Origin: Chondrus crispus
Lineage: Eukaryota > Rhodophyta > Florideophyceae > Gigartinales > Gigartinaceae
Length of the DNA stretch: 64,000 nucleotides
Direction: 5' to 3'
Assembly: GCF_000350225.1 (NCBI RefSeq)
Contig: NW_005179187.1
Coordinates: forward strand, 1 to 64,000
Part shown: piece after piece, positions 1 to 10,506 of the stretch
Position numbering within the stretch: position 1 is the first letter of the stretch
Layout of the letters: each line of letters begins with the position of its first letter
The notes under the pieces: model-generated
What the model saw: only the letters and a program-made list of their open reading frames with translations
Databases searched by the model: none
Told to the model about the DNA's origin: nothing
Program-made: the position numbers and the translations under genes

Positions 1-1380
1 ACGTACATGGCTGACAAAACCACGGTAAGACTCCTATTCGCCATAGCAGCAGCTTTCAAAATGCACATAGCCCACATAGACATAAAAGCCGCATACCTGC
101 ACGAAAGGTTTGAACACTCAGGCAGCGAGCAAGTGTACGTCCGCCAACACCCAAGGTTCGACGGCCCGTACACCCATGAACACAAAGTGGGCAAGCTCAA
201 CAAGAACATATACGGCACACCGGGAGCGGGACACACGTACCTCAACGCTGTATTCAAACTACTCAAAAAGAACAGGTTCATCCTATCTGAAGCTGACATG
301 TGCCTCTTCCACAAAAAAGACAATAACCACACAATAATAATCTCTATCAGCATGGATGATTTTACAATCATAAGCACATCACAAAAACTACAAACAAAGT
401 TTGCCGGGATCCTGGCCACGGCCTATAACATCAAACAGCTGGGCGAACTAAGCCAGCTCCTAGGCTGGACCGTCAAGCGCATGAAAGACGGCTCCATACA
501 TGCATCACAGCCAACCGCGATAGAATACGTTGTCAACAAAGCAGAAATGAGCAAGTGCAACGGCAAACCAACGCCATACAATGACAAAACAAAGTTGAAT
601 GGCCTGGTTCCCGAAGATGAACCCATGCCCCATGTCATCAAAATATACCAACAGCTGCTTGGTTACATACGATACATCGCCGATTCAACGCGACCAGACA
701 TATACTTTGTCGCAAACCGATTATCCGTGGCGGCAAAACACCCAACGACACGGCACTGGAATGCCCTCAAGCGCCTCATCAGATATCTGAAACACACCCA
801 AACGCATGGAATCAGATTTGCAGCAGGAAAACATAGAATGCAAACGCACTGTATCCCCAACCTCCTCGAAACATACAGTGATGCGGACTTCGCCGCAGAC
901 GTCACAGACCGTAAATCCATGTCGGACATGATCCACACATACCACGGTTCCCCTGTCTGCTGGTGCTCAATCAAGAAATCCATCACGGCACTGTCGACAT
1001 GCGAAGCAGAATATATTACCGCAACATCGGCAGCACAACAAACGACGTCGATCAGAAGGTTACTCAAAGACATCGGAATGTTATCACAGAAAGCCACACC
1101 CTTCCATATAGACAACCAATCCGCTATATGCGTTGCCAAGAACAGCGGACTCACGAAACGAAGGAAATTCATCGACCTCCGACATCACTACCTCACCCAC
1201 CAGACCAGAGCAAAAACGATCAGTATACGACACATACAGTCACAAGACATGCTTGCCGATATACTCACAAAGCCGCTAACACCGGAACCATTCACACACA
1301 TAAAAACCAAGCTGCAAGTGTGCGACCCCCCGACCCCGCACCAAAGAAAGGATCGTGCCAGGGCGACGGGGGGAGTGTAA
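1..1380 (+). CDS. Ty1/copia pol, C-terminal part (reverse transcriptase and RNase H)
   Basis: This is the end of a copia polyprotein; the frame is open to the window edge, so gag, protease, integrase and the start of RT lie outside. In order one sees the RT motif DIKAAYLH (about residue 25), a YGTPGAGHTY block that matches the family's YGLKQAPRAW region, the catalytic block SMDDF (about residue 117), LGELSQLLGW, the QQLLGYIRYIADSTRPDI block, then RNase H motifs SDADFAAD, STCEAEYI, DNQSAI and the closing QDMLADILTKPL. The catalytic box normally reads Y/F-x-D-D; here the first position is Ser. No frameshift or stop interrupts the 459 codons, so this copy may be fairly recent. The TAA stop overlaps the first bases of the 3' LTR. 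Confidence 0.92.
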   Translation, partial: TYMADKTTVRLLFAIAAAFKMHIAHIDIKAAYLHERFEHSGSEQVYVRQHPRFDGPYTHEHKVGKLNKNIYGTPGAGHTYLNAVFKLLKKNRFILSEADMCLFHKKDNNHTIIISISMDDFTIISTSQKLQTKFAGILATAYNIKQLGELSQLLGWTVKRMKDGSIHASQPTAIEYVVNKAEMSKCNGKPTPYNDKTKLNGLVPEDEPMPHVIKIYQQLLGYIRYIADSTRPDIYFVANRLSVAAKHPTTRHWNALKRLIRYLKHTQTHGIRFAAGKHRMQTHCIPNLLETYSDADFAADVTDRKSMSDMIHTYHGSPVCWCSIKKSITALSTCEAEYITATSAAQQTTSIRRLLKDIGMLSQKATPFHIDNQSAICVAKNSGLTKRRKFIDLRHHYLTHQTRAKTISIRHIQSQDMLADILTKPLTPEPFTHIKTKLQVCDPPTPHQRKDRARATGGV

Positions 1381-1577
1381 TGATAACCATAACAGCAAAG
1401 TCGCTATGGCACTCACAAGGTAATAATTGTAATGATAACCATACATGCACACACGTGCACACGTAATACACGGCTCACAGCGCCGCACAGACGACGGCGC
1501 TAGGTCACGAGTCTTAAGAGAATGAGTGAGAGTGAGGGAAGTAAATGAGAGTCATCGTCTCGTCACCACAGCCAACA
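1376..1577 (+). repeat. Probable 3' LTR of the copia element
   Basis: A purine run (GGCGACGGGGGGAG) ends at 1375 and is followed by TGTAATGATAACC, the usual polypurine tract to LTR junction. The first 16 bases recur as a direct repeat at 1428-1443. The right end is a guess: CCAACA at 1577 gives a TG...CA element of about 200 bp. The 5' LTR is outside the window, so neither the end nor a target duplication can be checked. Confidence 0.4.
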
Positions 1578-2163
1578 AGGGAGCTCTCAGGCCCGTGAAG
1601 GTAAGAAGGTTTTCCTACGAGAGGCGCATCAATGCCACTCACATCACAGACACGTGAGGTAGAAAAAACGACCCTCAAACATGCACATGACACCGCTGCC
1701 TCAAAAGGGCTTGTAAAGCCACGCCAGTACAATATGCGCACGAAAATGACACAAATGAGACAGCAAAAAAGGCAGTATCGCACAAATGTCTTGCCAAGTG
1801 GAAATCGTTTCCTGCTACCTTCAACACTACCGTGTATTGCATATCAACACAACTGGGTCTCCGTTGCTGTACGGTACAATTTACTCATGCATTTTTCGAC
1901 GACTGGATCCATGTGTATTTTTATGCGTACTGAACCAACGCAGGAAGGTGACCCCATTCAAAAGTGCTAGCCTAGCCAAGCAATAACGAGCACTGTCGAG
2001 GAACACCGGAAAAGAAGAATTCTTTCACAACGCCACTACTCCAAGGGTCTTGGACACGACGCCTACATTGCATATCCAGAAACAGGGACGCGTTTATCGT
2101 GTATTGTTCTTCTTATTCAAAAAAGAAACTTCGTTGGCAAGCCTTCCCCCTTCCCTCTACATC
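1578..2163. other. Intergenic stretch, no gene seen
   Basis: Lies between the copia LTR and the host-like gene. Short ORFs on both strands have no recognisable motif. It probably holds the promoter of the gene at 2164, but I see no clear TATA box or other site. Confidence 0.4.
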
Positions 2164-4041
2164 ATGTCCCTGGAAATCATACTGCCCTTTAGCACGCCAA
2201 TTTGGAACGTGATCCGACTCATTGGTTTGGCTATCCTTGTCGATGTGCTCCTTGCTGTGGCGCTACAAAAAGCTTCATCAAGGATTAATGGCTTCATGGC
2301 ACGAAAAGGAAGACGGGTGGCACTGGGCCCGACGCGGGCTGGTAGGCTGACTCAACTACCCGGAATAGACCGAAACGCGACATGGATACGTCTGTGCTTC
2401 TGGGGGGCAGCAGTGACCCTGTTTGGCCTAGCCGTTATGGCAGAATTCGGTAGCGTCGAAAAGGATGTAGAACTGGACACTGAGGTCGAGCTGGGAAGCA
2501 TATTCGAGGCTGCAAAAGGGAAAATTCTATCTGTGAATTTACACGCCGAAGACGAAGATCCGAATAAAGGTGGAGGTGTTAGGCTGTTTGGTCAAGTGTT
2601 TGAGGTGGCGGGCTCGTCACTGAGAAATCCATCTATAGATCACGATGCGCCACTCATCGAGTCAGGATACATTCGTTGTCGGCCAGGTACGATAGGTGTC
2701 ATTGGCGGTTTCTCGACAATGAACTTTGTAGACCGCCTGCATGTCAACGCCATGAAAACAGGAATAGAATTCGAGAGGAAAACGCCATCAAGAGGTTCTA
2801 CGATTGAGGAGGTAGTCGCAGGAGTACCCTTTAACTGGTCTCTCTGCGACAATGAAGAAATCAAACGACAATTAGGGCAATTAGAAAACCACACCGCGGT
2901 CCACAGACTCATTGCTGTCCTTTCTGATATGGCACTTGGAGCAGGACTGTACTCTGCGGTAGGCCTAAACAAGACGAGAAGAAAGGTAATGGAGCAAATT
3001 CCCGTACGATTTTGGAGCGACTTTAATGGTGGGTTGCATCCGGGTAGATTTGTTCTTCGGGGCTGGGCAGATATCCAACACGTGATCTTTCGTTCGCTTG
3101 TCGGTCCCGAAAATGTTTGGGCGTTCATAGAACCGGATCTCCTACGCCTAGCTCCTCAGGGAGCTGAACGGCAGATGGAGCGGTTGCCGGTCCGGCTGAG
3201 CAGAGTAGAAAACACGCAGATGGAATTCGGATTGCCTCCTCAAGACTTGCAGTTCAAGAGCGTGGAATGGCATGGTAGCGTATCAGTCACTGCCGGATCC
3301 ATTTCTGAACTCGTGCATGTGTATATTACTGATCGGGGAGAATGCGCAATGGGTCACAACGTGTGTTCGTGTCGGCTGACTTTTGAGAACGAAACATATC
3401 AAATCATCCAAGGATGGACAGAGGGAGCTCAAGAGACTGAATTTCGAATGATTCAGACGGTAAACTTGACACGATTTGCTCGCGAATCTTCGAAAGAAGC
3501 AAAGGACACGATGGTCTACATGTCTCTCTTCAAGACTTTGCCGGTTAGGAGCCTAGGAGCCAGTGGCTCGAGGCCTCAAATTTTCTCATTGGATGCTGCT
3601 GACGAAGCATCAAGTGTCAAGAGTTTCCCAGTGCTCCCCCTAGACAGAAGCTTGTCTCCGAGGATCGGGGTGGGATATGGGGTGCGAAAGACAGCACGAG
3701 CGGCGATAAATGTGTGGTTCATTGCCTCCGCCGCTGGCTACGGCATGCTTTTGATGTTTTTTCTTTTAGTTTGCCTCTTTCTTAGAAACGAACTAGACAT
3801 CGACGTCGTCACTTCGTTGGTGCGCACACAGAACGAGCTCCTCCAAGCGCCCATAGATTGCAAGTTGGCAAGCCGACGCCCTCTGGAAATCGGAATATTT
3901 CAGCCAGAATGGTCGAACGGGGAACTCCACCTAGGAACACTTGGGGAAAATGACAAGCCTGTCCAAGCACCTGACTTAAGCTTGGTTCACTCGATGCCAC
4001 GCTTAAGGAGGGAGCAATCTAAGTTTATTTATACCGTCTAG
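2164..4041 (+). CDS. Hypothetical protein with three predicted membrane segments
   Basis: A single-exon ORF of 625 codons from ATG 2164 to TAG 4041. The frame is open further upstream to a TTG at 2050, but ATG 2164 is the first Met and sits just before the first hydrophobic segment. Predicted membrane segments are near residues 13-35, 74-95 and 516-540. Between the last two lies a soluble domain of about 420 residues with N-x-S/T sites and a Cys cluster (ECAMGHNVCSC), consistent with an extracytoplasmic domain. An 85-residue tail follows the last segment. I do not recognise the family and assign no function. It is the only long ORF here free of transposon motifs, stops or frameshifts, so it is probably a host gene, with a copia element 0.8 kb upstream. 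Confidence 0.75.
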   Translation: MSLEIILPFSTPIWNVIRLIGLAILVDVLLAVALQKASSRINGFMARKGRRVALGPTRAGRLTQLPGIDRNATWIRLCFWGAAVTLFGLAVMAEFGSVEKDVELDTEVELGSIFEAAKGKILSVNLHAEDEDPNKGGGVRLFGQVFEVAGSSLRNPSIDHDAPLIESGYIRCRPGTIGVIGGFSTMNFVDRLHVNAMKTGIEFERKTPSRGSTIEEVVAGVPFNWSLCDNEEIKRQLGQLENHTAVHRLIAVLSDMALGAGLYSAVGLNKTRRKVMEQIPVRFWSDFNGGLHPGRFVLRGWADIQHVIFRSLVGPENVWAFIEPDLLRLAPQGAERQMERLPVRLSRVENTQMEFGLPPQDLQFKSVEWHGSVSVTAGSISELVHVYITDRGECAMGHNVCSCRLTFENETYQIIQGWTEGAQETEFRMIQTVNLTRFARESSKEAKDTMVYMSLFKTLPVRSLGASGSRPQIFSLDAADEASSVKSFPVLPLDRSLSPRIGVGYGVRKTARAAINVWFIASAAGYGMLLMFFLLVCLFLRNELDIDVVTSLVRTQNELLQAPIDCKLASRRPLEIGIFQPEWSNGELHLGTLGENDKPVQAPDLSLVHSMPRLRREQSKFIYTV

Positions 4042-5388
4042 TTCCGCCATCTTCATCTCCATGCGTCTTGTAAATATGTGTAAATAGCACTATTTGTATT
4101 GCACATGGTGTGGTATGTATGGCGATTCCCCTTGCATCAAAGATACGAAAACGTGCCCCATAGCAGCACAAGTGCAACAACGGCTGGCCATTCTGCACCG
4201 CTTTCGATCACTGTTCAACTTTCGTGTTTTGGACAACGCCAAAGTTGAACAACTGACTATTACTTACTCGATGAGAGCGGGGAAGGCGCTACTGCAGTAA
4301 TTTACGGTTATACCGTAACTGAGCAAACCTGTTGGAAAATTGAACTTGGGGCTCTTTGTATCGCCCAATGGTGCTACACGAATTGGCCATTAGCACAAAA
4401 CCCGTGCTGGCCATTCGGAAGCATTGTTGAAGGCAGGGTTGTTTCATGCATCATCGGCGCTCCAAACCCGCTCCCTTCCTCGGTACGTTCCGCCGCGCAC
4501 CACATGTGTCCCGACGCGCTCCTCCCCGTCTGCAGCGCGTCTCCCTCAACCCTGCACGCGGGCACAACTGCGCCTCTCACGCGGCCTTGCGCGGGCCGTG
4601 GGCCACTCGCGCACAGGCAAGTAGGTGGCCGCCGTGAAGGGGGCTGCGGCGCGCGGGGCCCTCACTGAAGGCAGCTCTGCCGATGAGGTGGGCATTGGGC
4701 AGGAGCTTGACGAGCCCAGGGGCATGACCGGCGCGGTACGGTGCGGTGGAGGGTGAGTACACCGCGTCCGTGGCGCCGGCGAGCGGGCCGGTGGAAATTG
4801 TGAAACATTTCCAAGTCGGCGCGCGAGGGAGGCTGCAACATCGACTGGAGACAAAGTCACTGGCAGGATGTCGTGGGGGCGCGGCTACGCGACGCAGGGA
4901 GCTGCTAACGCCGCGGCACTCTATGGTCGGGGCTGGACTTTTCTTGCTCTGGCTTTCTCAAGCCCGGCGCAAAAACGGGGCGCACGAACGCGCTAGACCG
5001 TGTGTACCTGTTCGGAGCGGGTGAGGGGGGGAGGGAGGCGGAGCTGGTGACAGAATGGGTGCTGACCTGGCGTTTGCCAGCATGGATGTTGTCGTGGAAG
5101 TGACGGTGGCGCAGATACCGCGCGGGGGTCCGGCTGGCGATGGAGGTAATCCAGGTGCTCTACGGAAATGAGGTACGCCCGGTGAAGGACGTCGGGAGGT
5201 CGCGTTTAACATGGCTGCTTAGCACAAATTGTTCAGCAGCTAGTACCGAATTCGCGCACTATGAGTGATGCTATTCATGAGTGTCCGTATGCTTTCAGAC
5301 ACAGTTAGTCTACCCTAAACTTGTACCACATGGACGTGTCGCCGAGAGGGGGGAAGGTGATAGGAGGAAAGCGGGGAGGGATGAGGGT

Positions 5389-5883
5389 TTACGTTAGGGG
5401 CGCGTTTGCGGAGTGTGTTTGCAGCCTTGGGCGATAAAGAGGGATTGTGGCCATCGCACGTACAGTAGAGGGAGGTAACGGTGCGGGCACCATTTCACCC
5501 GGGGGGCTGACTGGGTTTACCTCCTGGGGCGGAGTGAGGATGGGTGGCGACTCTTGAGGCGGGGCCAGGTCGTCAAGAGGAGGGCGGTGCATGGCCGCGA
5601 GAGGGTACACGAACGCAGGAGGAGTGTGCTGCTGGATGTCATTGGAGGCGGCGTCTGTAGCGGCGGCGTCAACAGTGGCGGCCAGAGCAGAATCGGCGCG
5701 CTGGGCAGTGCCGGCAGAGAAGCAAATAGCGATGGGAGCGTTGAGTAGAACGGCGCCAACCTGAGGCATGAGAATCAAAGTTGCGAGTGGGCGAACTAAG
5801 TCATTAGTACTGAATCGCAGTAGAGTGCTCCGGTCTACAGTGTGCAGCGTGTTTCGGGTGAATGGGAGAGGCTTGGGATGCAT
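5389..5883 (-). CDS. Doubtful ORF, Pro/Ala-rich
   Basis: An open frame of 164 codons with Met start, a hydrophobic patch around residues 30-56 and a Pro/Ala-rich second half. No motif is recognised. In GC-rich DNA an ORF of this length can occur by chance, and nothing in the flanks suggests a promoter or paired gene. Listed only because it is the longest frame in this 3.3-kb gap. Confidence 0.15.
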   Translation of the reverse strand: MHPKPLPFTRNTLHTVDRSTLLRFSTNDLVRPLATLILMPQVGAVLLNAPIAICFSAGTAQRADSALAATVDAAATDAASNDIQQHTPPAFVYPLAAMHRPPLDDLAPPQESPPILTPPQEVNPVSPPGEMVPAPLPPSTVRAMATIPLYRPRLQTHSANAPLT

Positions 5884-6270
5884 TTTGGCAGTCCAAGATG
5901 AGGGGGTGTGTCCTCATGAAGCAGCGGAACACTGATTCGAGATTCGATACGATCCCGAAAACTCGCTGCAATCTTTACCCCCATGAGTGGATAAAGGCAT
6001 ACTTGCGCCTAAGCATGTTATAAATACAGTCGTGGGCAGGCGCCTGCTACCGTATCTACAACGTGCTTCTTTGGCTTCACTGTTGACATATATGTTTTCA
6101 CGCACTACCCAGATGAGATGGGCATGACTAGACATGACATGCGATGAGGTCTACCCTCACTTCATTTATGGAGAAGCATCTGTTTCCCCTTCTCCTCCAG
6201 AACGTTAACTGAAATGTAATTCAGGAGAATAGAGACTATACGCTTGCGCTTGTGAGAAATAAATATGAGC

Positions 6271-6300
6271 AACTCTTCAGCAATTGGTTGCTGAAGAGTT
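6271..6300. repeat. Perfect 13-bp inverted repeat with 4-nt loop
   Basis: AACTCTTCAGCAA (6271-6283) is followed by TTGG and then its exact reverse complement (6288-6300). It stands in an AT-richer non-coding patch. It may be a transcript hairpin or a relic of a small inverted-repeat transposon; no flanking duplication was found. Confidence 0.6.
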
Positions 6301-7392
6301 TGACGGAAATTGATAAACTCACGAAAATTTTCCTCGTACACGCACGCCAGCCTCAGGAGTATGAGGGTGTGTCTTAACAGGCTGGTTTTTGCTTGCCTTG
6401 CCCGGTTTTGCCAGGAATACTTTAAAATTTTTAACAAATACCCAATGCTCCTGGCGCCGTCCAGCTGACCAGTTGACAGAGTCTGACGGACAGCTGCAAT
6501 GAATCTGACAGGGATCTCCATTGCTGTCATAAGGACACGATTGCTGCGTGGCAAGTGATCGCGTCCCCATCACCAATGCCATAGATACGGATTAACAAAC
6601 ATGGTCGAGGCACGGCATAACTGTTGGTGGTGAAACGGGGGAGGCGGTTTTGGGGAGCGTGCCGTTCCGTGGTGAGGGTTGGCCGAGTGTCGTCCCCCCC
6701 TTCCCCGCAGCGCCCGTCACCCTCTCTCTTTTATTTCTACGAAATTCCTTCCAGAAGCGTCCACGCGTCCGGCCCGGATTCTGCCGGGCCGTCCGCGTGC
6801 GCTTCTCTAAAATTCAAATAAAATCTCGGACTACAGAATAAAATCTCCCTCTACAGTAAAATGCAAATATTTCCCAAAACATTCTCACAATAACCTAATT
6901 TATTGGCGTTGGCCTCCGCGTCGCCGTCGTTGTTGCGGTGTGGTTGGGATGAAAACCATGACTGACTTTCTCACTGCGCCCCCCATGATTCCTGAGACAT
7001 GCAACGCGAGTCGGTTTTCCCAGACGCTACCCGCTCCGAATCGGGGGCTTGCACAAGCTCAAACGCCTTCAGTTCCACCGCCTCCGTAGACAACGGCCCT
7101 ACCTTCCTACCTTTCGAAGAAGAGATGATCCTCTGTCCAAGGCGAGCCCAAGTCAGTCGCAAAAGCAGACGATCTCGCCTCCTAATTCACCGCCTTCACG
7201 AAAGCCGCCGTCAAGCAGCTTGCTTGTGAAGTGAAAGGCTTCTACCGTCGCCGCCGCCGTTCTCCACCGCCCCCGCCATTGATCCCGGCCGCCGACATTC
7301 CCCGCCACCACCGTCGTTCACAATCGCCGCTATTCCCCTCAGACCGGTACTGTCGCCGCCGTTTGCTACCGCCACCGCAATGGCCTGCTACC

Positions 7393-8112
7393 TGTAGTGC
7401 ACTGGTACGCCTCCCTCATTCGCCAGGCATACGCCGGATGCCACCCTCACGGGTGCGCCTCCCACGTGTTCACCACGGATATTCGTGTACCTGCAGCACG
7501 TGTAATCGTGTAACTACCCACCCAGGCATGGCCGGGTGTAAGCCCTGTCGAAGTACGGACAGTCTGTCACTCCACATCTAGGCGTGTCGATCCCCACGTG
7601 TGAGTGGGTATCATAACCCTATACAAGGGGGTATTGCGTACTGTATAGCGTCTATGCTAGTACGCCGGTATTTATTACCGTGTTTTAATTAATTGTTATT
7701 AATTAATATTATTACGACGTCGACTACTATATAGTCGACGTTCGACCCTAAGTAAAGAAGGCACGAAGCCTTGGGTTCTTTTCCTAAGCTTCTGGAATCT
7801 CGGTAGTAGCCTCGCGCCAGTATAGCACAAGCCGTGCTACACTACGCGAGCCCATCTACGACCGCAAATCCCAACTTCTCTACCGCGCGTGCTGCTGCCG
7901 AGGATACTAAGCGCTCTATCGCGCGAGACGTCCCTACCGCTCCGCCCCCTCTGGGCGATCCCCTGTTCTAACCCTCCTTTTTTTGCTACCTATTGCGCCG
8001 ATCGCGCCCGGACCCCGTTGCCGGTTATCACCGGGTGGTCTCCCGTACAACCCGCGTTCCGAACACGCGTGCTCTGCCCTGGGGTTATACACCGCGACCC
8101 CAGTGCACGACA
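7393..8112 (+). repeat. Element A 5' LTR (720 bp)
   Basis: Begins TGTAGTGCAC and ends GTGCACGACA, a 10-bp imperfect terminal inverted repeat that is also found in element B's LTR. Near-identical to 28198-28944. The shorter length reflects fewer copies of an ATTAATTATT-type unit near 7690. Confidence 0.95.
7463..7772 (+). promoter_or_regulatory. LTR A promoter: CACGTG boxes, TATA palindrome, leader hairpin
   Basis: Three CACGTG boxes (7463, 7497, 7595) precede a 10-bp-stem palindrome (7717-7741) whose loop contains CTATATAG, the probable TATA box. Some 25-30 bases further on is a 5-bp stem AAGGC/GCCTT around ACGAA (7758-7772), placed where the transcript should begin. The same order occurs in LTR B. 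The boxes resemble plant-type G-boxes bound by bHLH or bZIP factors; that role is inference. Confidence 0.55.
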
Positions 8113-8115
8113 TTT

Positions 8116-8133
8116 TGGTCTCCCGACCTAGAA
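8116..8133 (+). promoter_or_regulatory. Element A primer-binding site
   Basis: TGGTCTCCCGACCTAGAA begins 3 nt after the LTR. It starts with TGG, the complement of a tRNA CCA end, and implies a primer tRNA ending GGGAGACCA. The same 18 bases follow the LTRs of elements C and D. I cannot tell which tRNA this is. Confidence 0.75.
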
Positions 8134-8215
8134 ATCTGCGGAGTCTCTAACCCCTTTCTTTTTTCTAATTGTTTCTTTTGAGGGTGCTCACCACCGTTCC
8201 CAGGTGTTTCAAGAC

Positions 8216-10479
8216 ATGGTGTCCGGGTCGGAGAGTTCCCGAGAAACCCGTTCCCGAGACGTTCCTGCGCCCGTAGCGGCGTGGATAACTCGGAGCTGCC
8301 GTGAGGCGCTCCGAGAAGCCGAAAGGTTTACGCTCACAACGGTGGCGGAGAAACTCGCAGCACACTCGTCGGCGCTGAGAGAGAACCTCAACTCCTTCGT
8401 GGAGGAAACCGCTGCCACGCAGGCGGATGTACAATCCGCGCGCGAGCGCGATCGCCTCTCCGCTCTGGAAGGCGTATTGACCAAGGCCTGGCAAGAAGAC
8501 ATCGAGGCCAGGGTCGAGGAGGCGATCCTCCCTCTGAAAACGGAGATTGCTACTGTAACGGAGGAAGTCAAGTCCCTCCGTCTGGAATTATCCGTCCTCA
8601 AGACGTACCGCCCCGATCCGGGGCCTGTCACTCAGGACGGATCGGCGGCGCCCACCCCAGCCATCGCTGCTGTTAAGCCTCCGGCCATTGGCGGAGTTAC
8701 CACAACTCCCCCCTCGGGCGAAGTGCCAGTCACCTCCCGGAGACGGGAGTTACCTCCGTTGGACGAGAACTTACTCTTGTCCAACGTCACGATCCCGGCG
8801 TTACAGGCCGCGGGGATACCCGTCCCCTCAGTGGGGACCGGTCCGCAACTATTCGCCGACCCGACGGCGTCATTGGTCCCCGCGAGGGCGCTCCCAGAGG
8901 ACGCCCCCGCCGGTCAGGACCCCCGTGAGGGTGAATTACCCTCCCGGAATCCCCCGGGAGGAAACCCCGACTCGGGGGGAAGCTCCGACGGCGATGGCGA
9001 GGGACGACGAAAAAAGTCTAAGCCAAGCCGGAAGAAACGCGACTCTCGACGTCGAAAGGGGGGCAAGAGTGCCTACCCGCCATCCGATGGACCCTCCTCG
9101 TCGTACTCGAGCTCAACCTCGTCTTCGCCCTCTGACTCGGAATCGGATTCCGAGTCAGAGTCACTCACGGCCCCGCTGCCGACGTTCGGCCCCAGACAGA
9201 AGCACGTCTCAGTCTGGAAGCCGACGAACCACCGCTTCCGGGGTGTGTGTAATTACCGAGCGTATCGCCTCGAGGACACGAGGCAGACCGTGGATGACAA
9301 GGTCTACGCCTCGACCCGTAAGAGGGTACAGTACCTCCTCGTGGTGATGGGAGATTACAAGTTCAGCGGGGTGGACCCAATCAGGGTCATAAGTTTCCTT
9401 GCGCGTTGCAAGGAGAACTTTGATAACGCCAATAGGACTGAGGCGATGGCCCTGATGGCTCTCCCCCACCTGTTATCCCCGCCGGCAAAGAGGCGTATGA
9501 GTCCCAAAGAGGGTTACACCGCAAATCCCAAGGGATCGCGAACTGGGCGGCAGCCGTAAACTGGTTGCTGCGCACTTACGCGACCAACCTCAAAATTGAG
9601 CACGCCCTCACCGCGCTGAGAGAATTACGCCAAAAACCGGGCTAACTGGAAACCGAGTACGCCACTCGGATGCTGAACGCCCTCGGTAGATGTGGCGACG
9701 TACACTCGCCCTACGAGAGGACTACCCTGTTCATCGAGGGGCTCACACCGGCGATCAAGCCGTTAGTTCTGCAAACCCGCGAGGATCGACCGCGATCCTC
9801 GTTCGGAGATACGGTGGCTCACGCGCGCTCCCATGGAGAGGCCCTCCGAGCTCAGCAAGCCCCAAGTCGCCGGGTGGAATTTGCTAGGCCCCGCCCTGGT
9901 AAGCAGGTCCTTGCCGCTCTTGATAGCGTTCCATCTTCAACGGCCGGTCCCACCGCCAGCTACCAGACGGCGGCGGGTGCTGAGAATTACTTCGCCACGG
10001 AAGGGGACAACGCTGGCGGGATGCCTTCCCTACCAACGGAGGACTCCTCCTTCAACGATGGAGATTCGCTGTTCTACGGCGACCGGCGCAAGCCGTACCA
10101 ACTCGCTGCGGAGCGTACGGGGAGCCCCCACGGGCCCGCCTTCGGGCGGCCCTCCCGGAACATCCAGAAGGACCTACGGGGACCCTCGTCCCCGCAGATC
10201 ATCTGCTTCGCCTTTTACAAGGTCGGGGACCATATAGCCCCTTACTGTGACTTGACGGTGAAGGATGTCTCCCTCGTACCTCATCAGTACGAGAAGCTGA
10301 GCACGGCACAGAAAGGCCGGGTCCCCTTGGACGCGTACCTCCGCGCCGTTGCCCTCCTCAGTTATGAGGCCAACCGGGTAATTAATCCCGCTACCGCGGC
10401 CGCCCCGCCGCCGCATCTAGGCACGGGGACGAAGTCTGCCCCGCCCCCTGACGGCGTTCGACAACCTCCAAAAAACTAG
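8216..10479 (+). pseudogene. gag: Element A gag
   Basis: ATG 8216 is the first Met after the primer site. The N-terminal third carries a probable coiled coil (about residues 65-120). A Ser/Asp/Glu-rich patch lies near residue 310, followed by a conserved block containing VSVWKPTNHRF and YLLVVMGDYKF, which is shared with element B and is probably the capsid. The first frame ends at 9559 and homology to B continues in another frame, so there is a frameshift near 9490; a TAA at about 9643 breaks it again. The last open part (9670-10479) includes a zinc-knuckle-like C-x14-C segment (about 10204) in which the second Cys is Phe. The TAG at 10477 coincides with a frameshift signal into pol. The product would form the particle core and bind the RNA. 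Confidence 0.85.
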
Positions 10480-10506
10480 GAGAACCTCAGCCCGCAGCAG
10501 CTGAGG
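10470..10506 (+). promoter_or_regulatory. Probable -1 ribosomal frameshift site, gag to pol (element A)
   Basis: Gag ends CCA AAA AAC TAG. The heptamer A AAA AAC (10470-10476) is the classical -1 slippery sequence, and the -1 frame is open from here into protease. Eight bases downstream a 7-bp stem (CCTCAGC 10485-10491 with GCTGAGG 10500-10506, 8-nt loop) can form, and a second GC-rich hairpin (CCGGG...CCCGG) follows. Element B has the same arrangement with G AAA AAC. Confidence 0.7.

Larger units (their letters stand above)
4042..7392. other. Intergenic or decayed sequence between host-like gene and element A
   Basis: No convincing gene. The stretch alternates between GC-rich blocks (about 4440-5050 and 7230-7392) and AT-richer blocks (about 6170-6460 and 6780-6900). 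A minus-strand frame at 6582-6162 gives two overlapping protein-like stretches that suggest a degraded coding sequence, but I cannot name it. A + frame at 6999-7229 is equally unplaceable. The last 150 bases are proline/arginine-codon-rich; element A inserted there. Confidence 0.5.

Noticed and set aside
2050..2163. Upstream extension of the membrane protein to a TTG codon
   Set aside because: No ATG lies in it, and the first Met at 2164 fits a normal start directly before the first hydrophobic segment.
2640..3128. 162-codon antisense ORF within the membrane protein gene
   Set aside because: Shadow of the real reading frame, without independent support.
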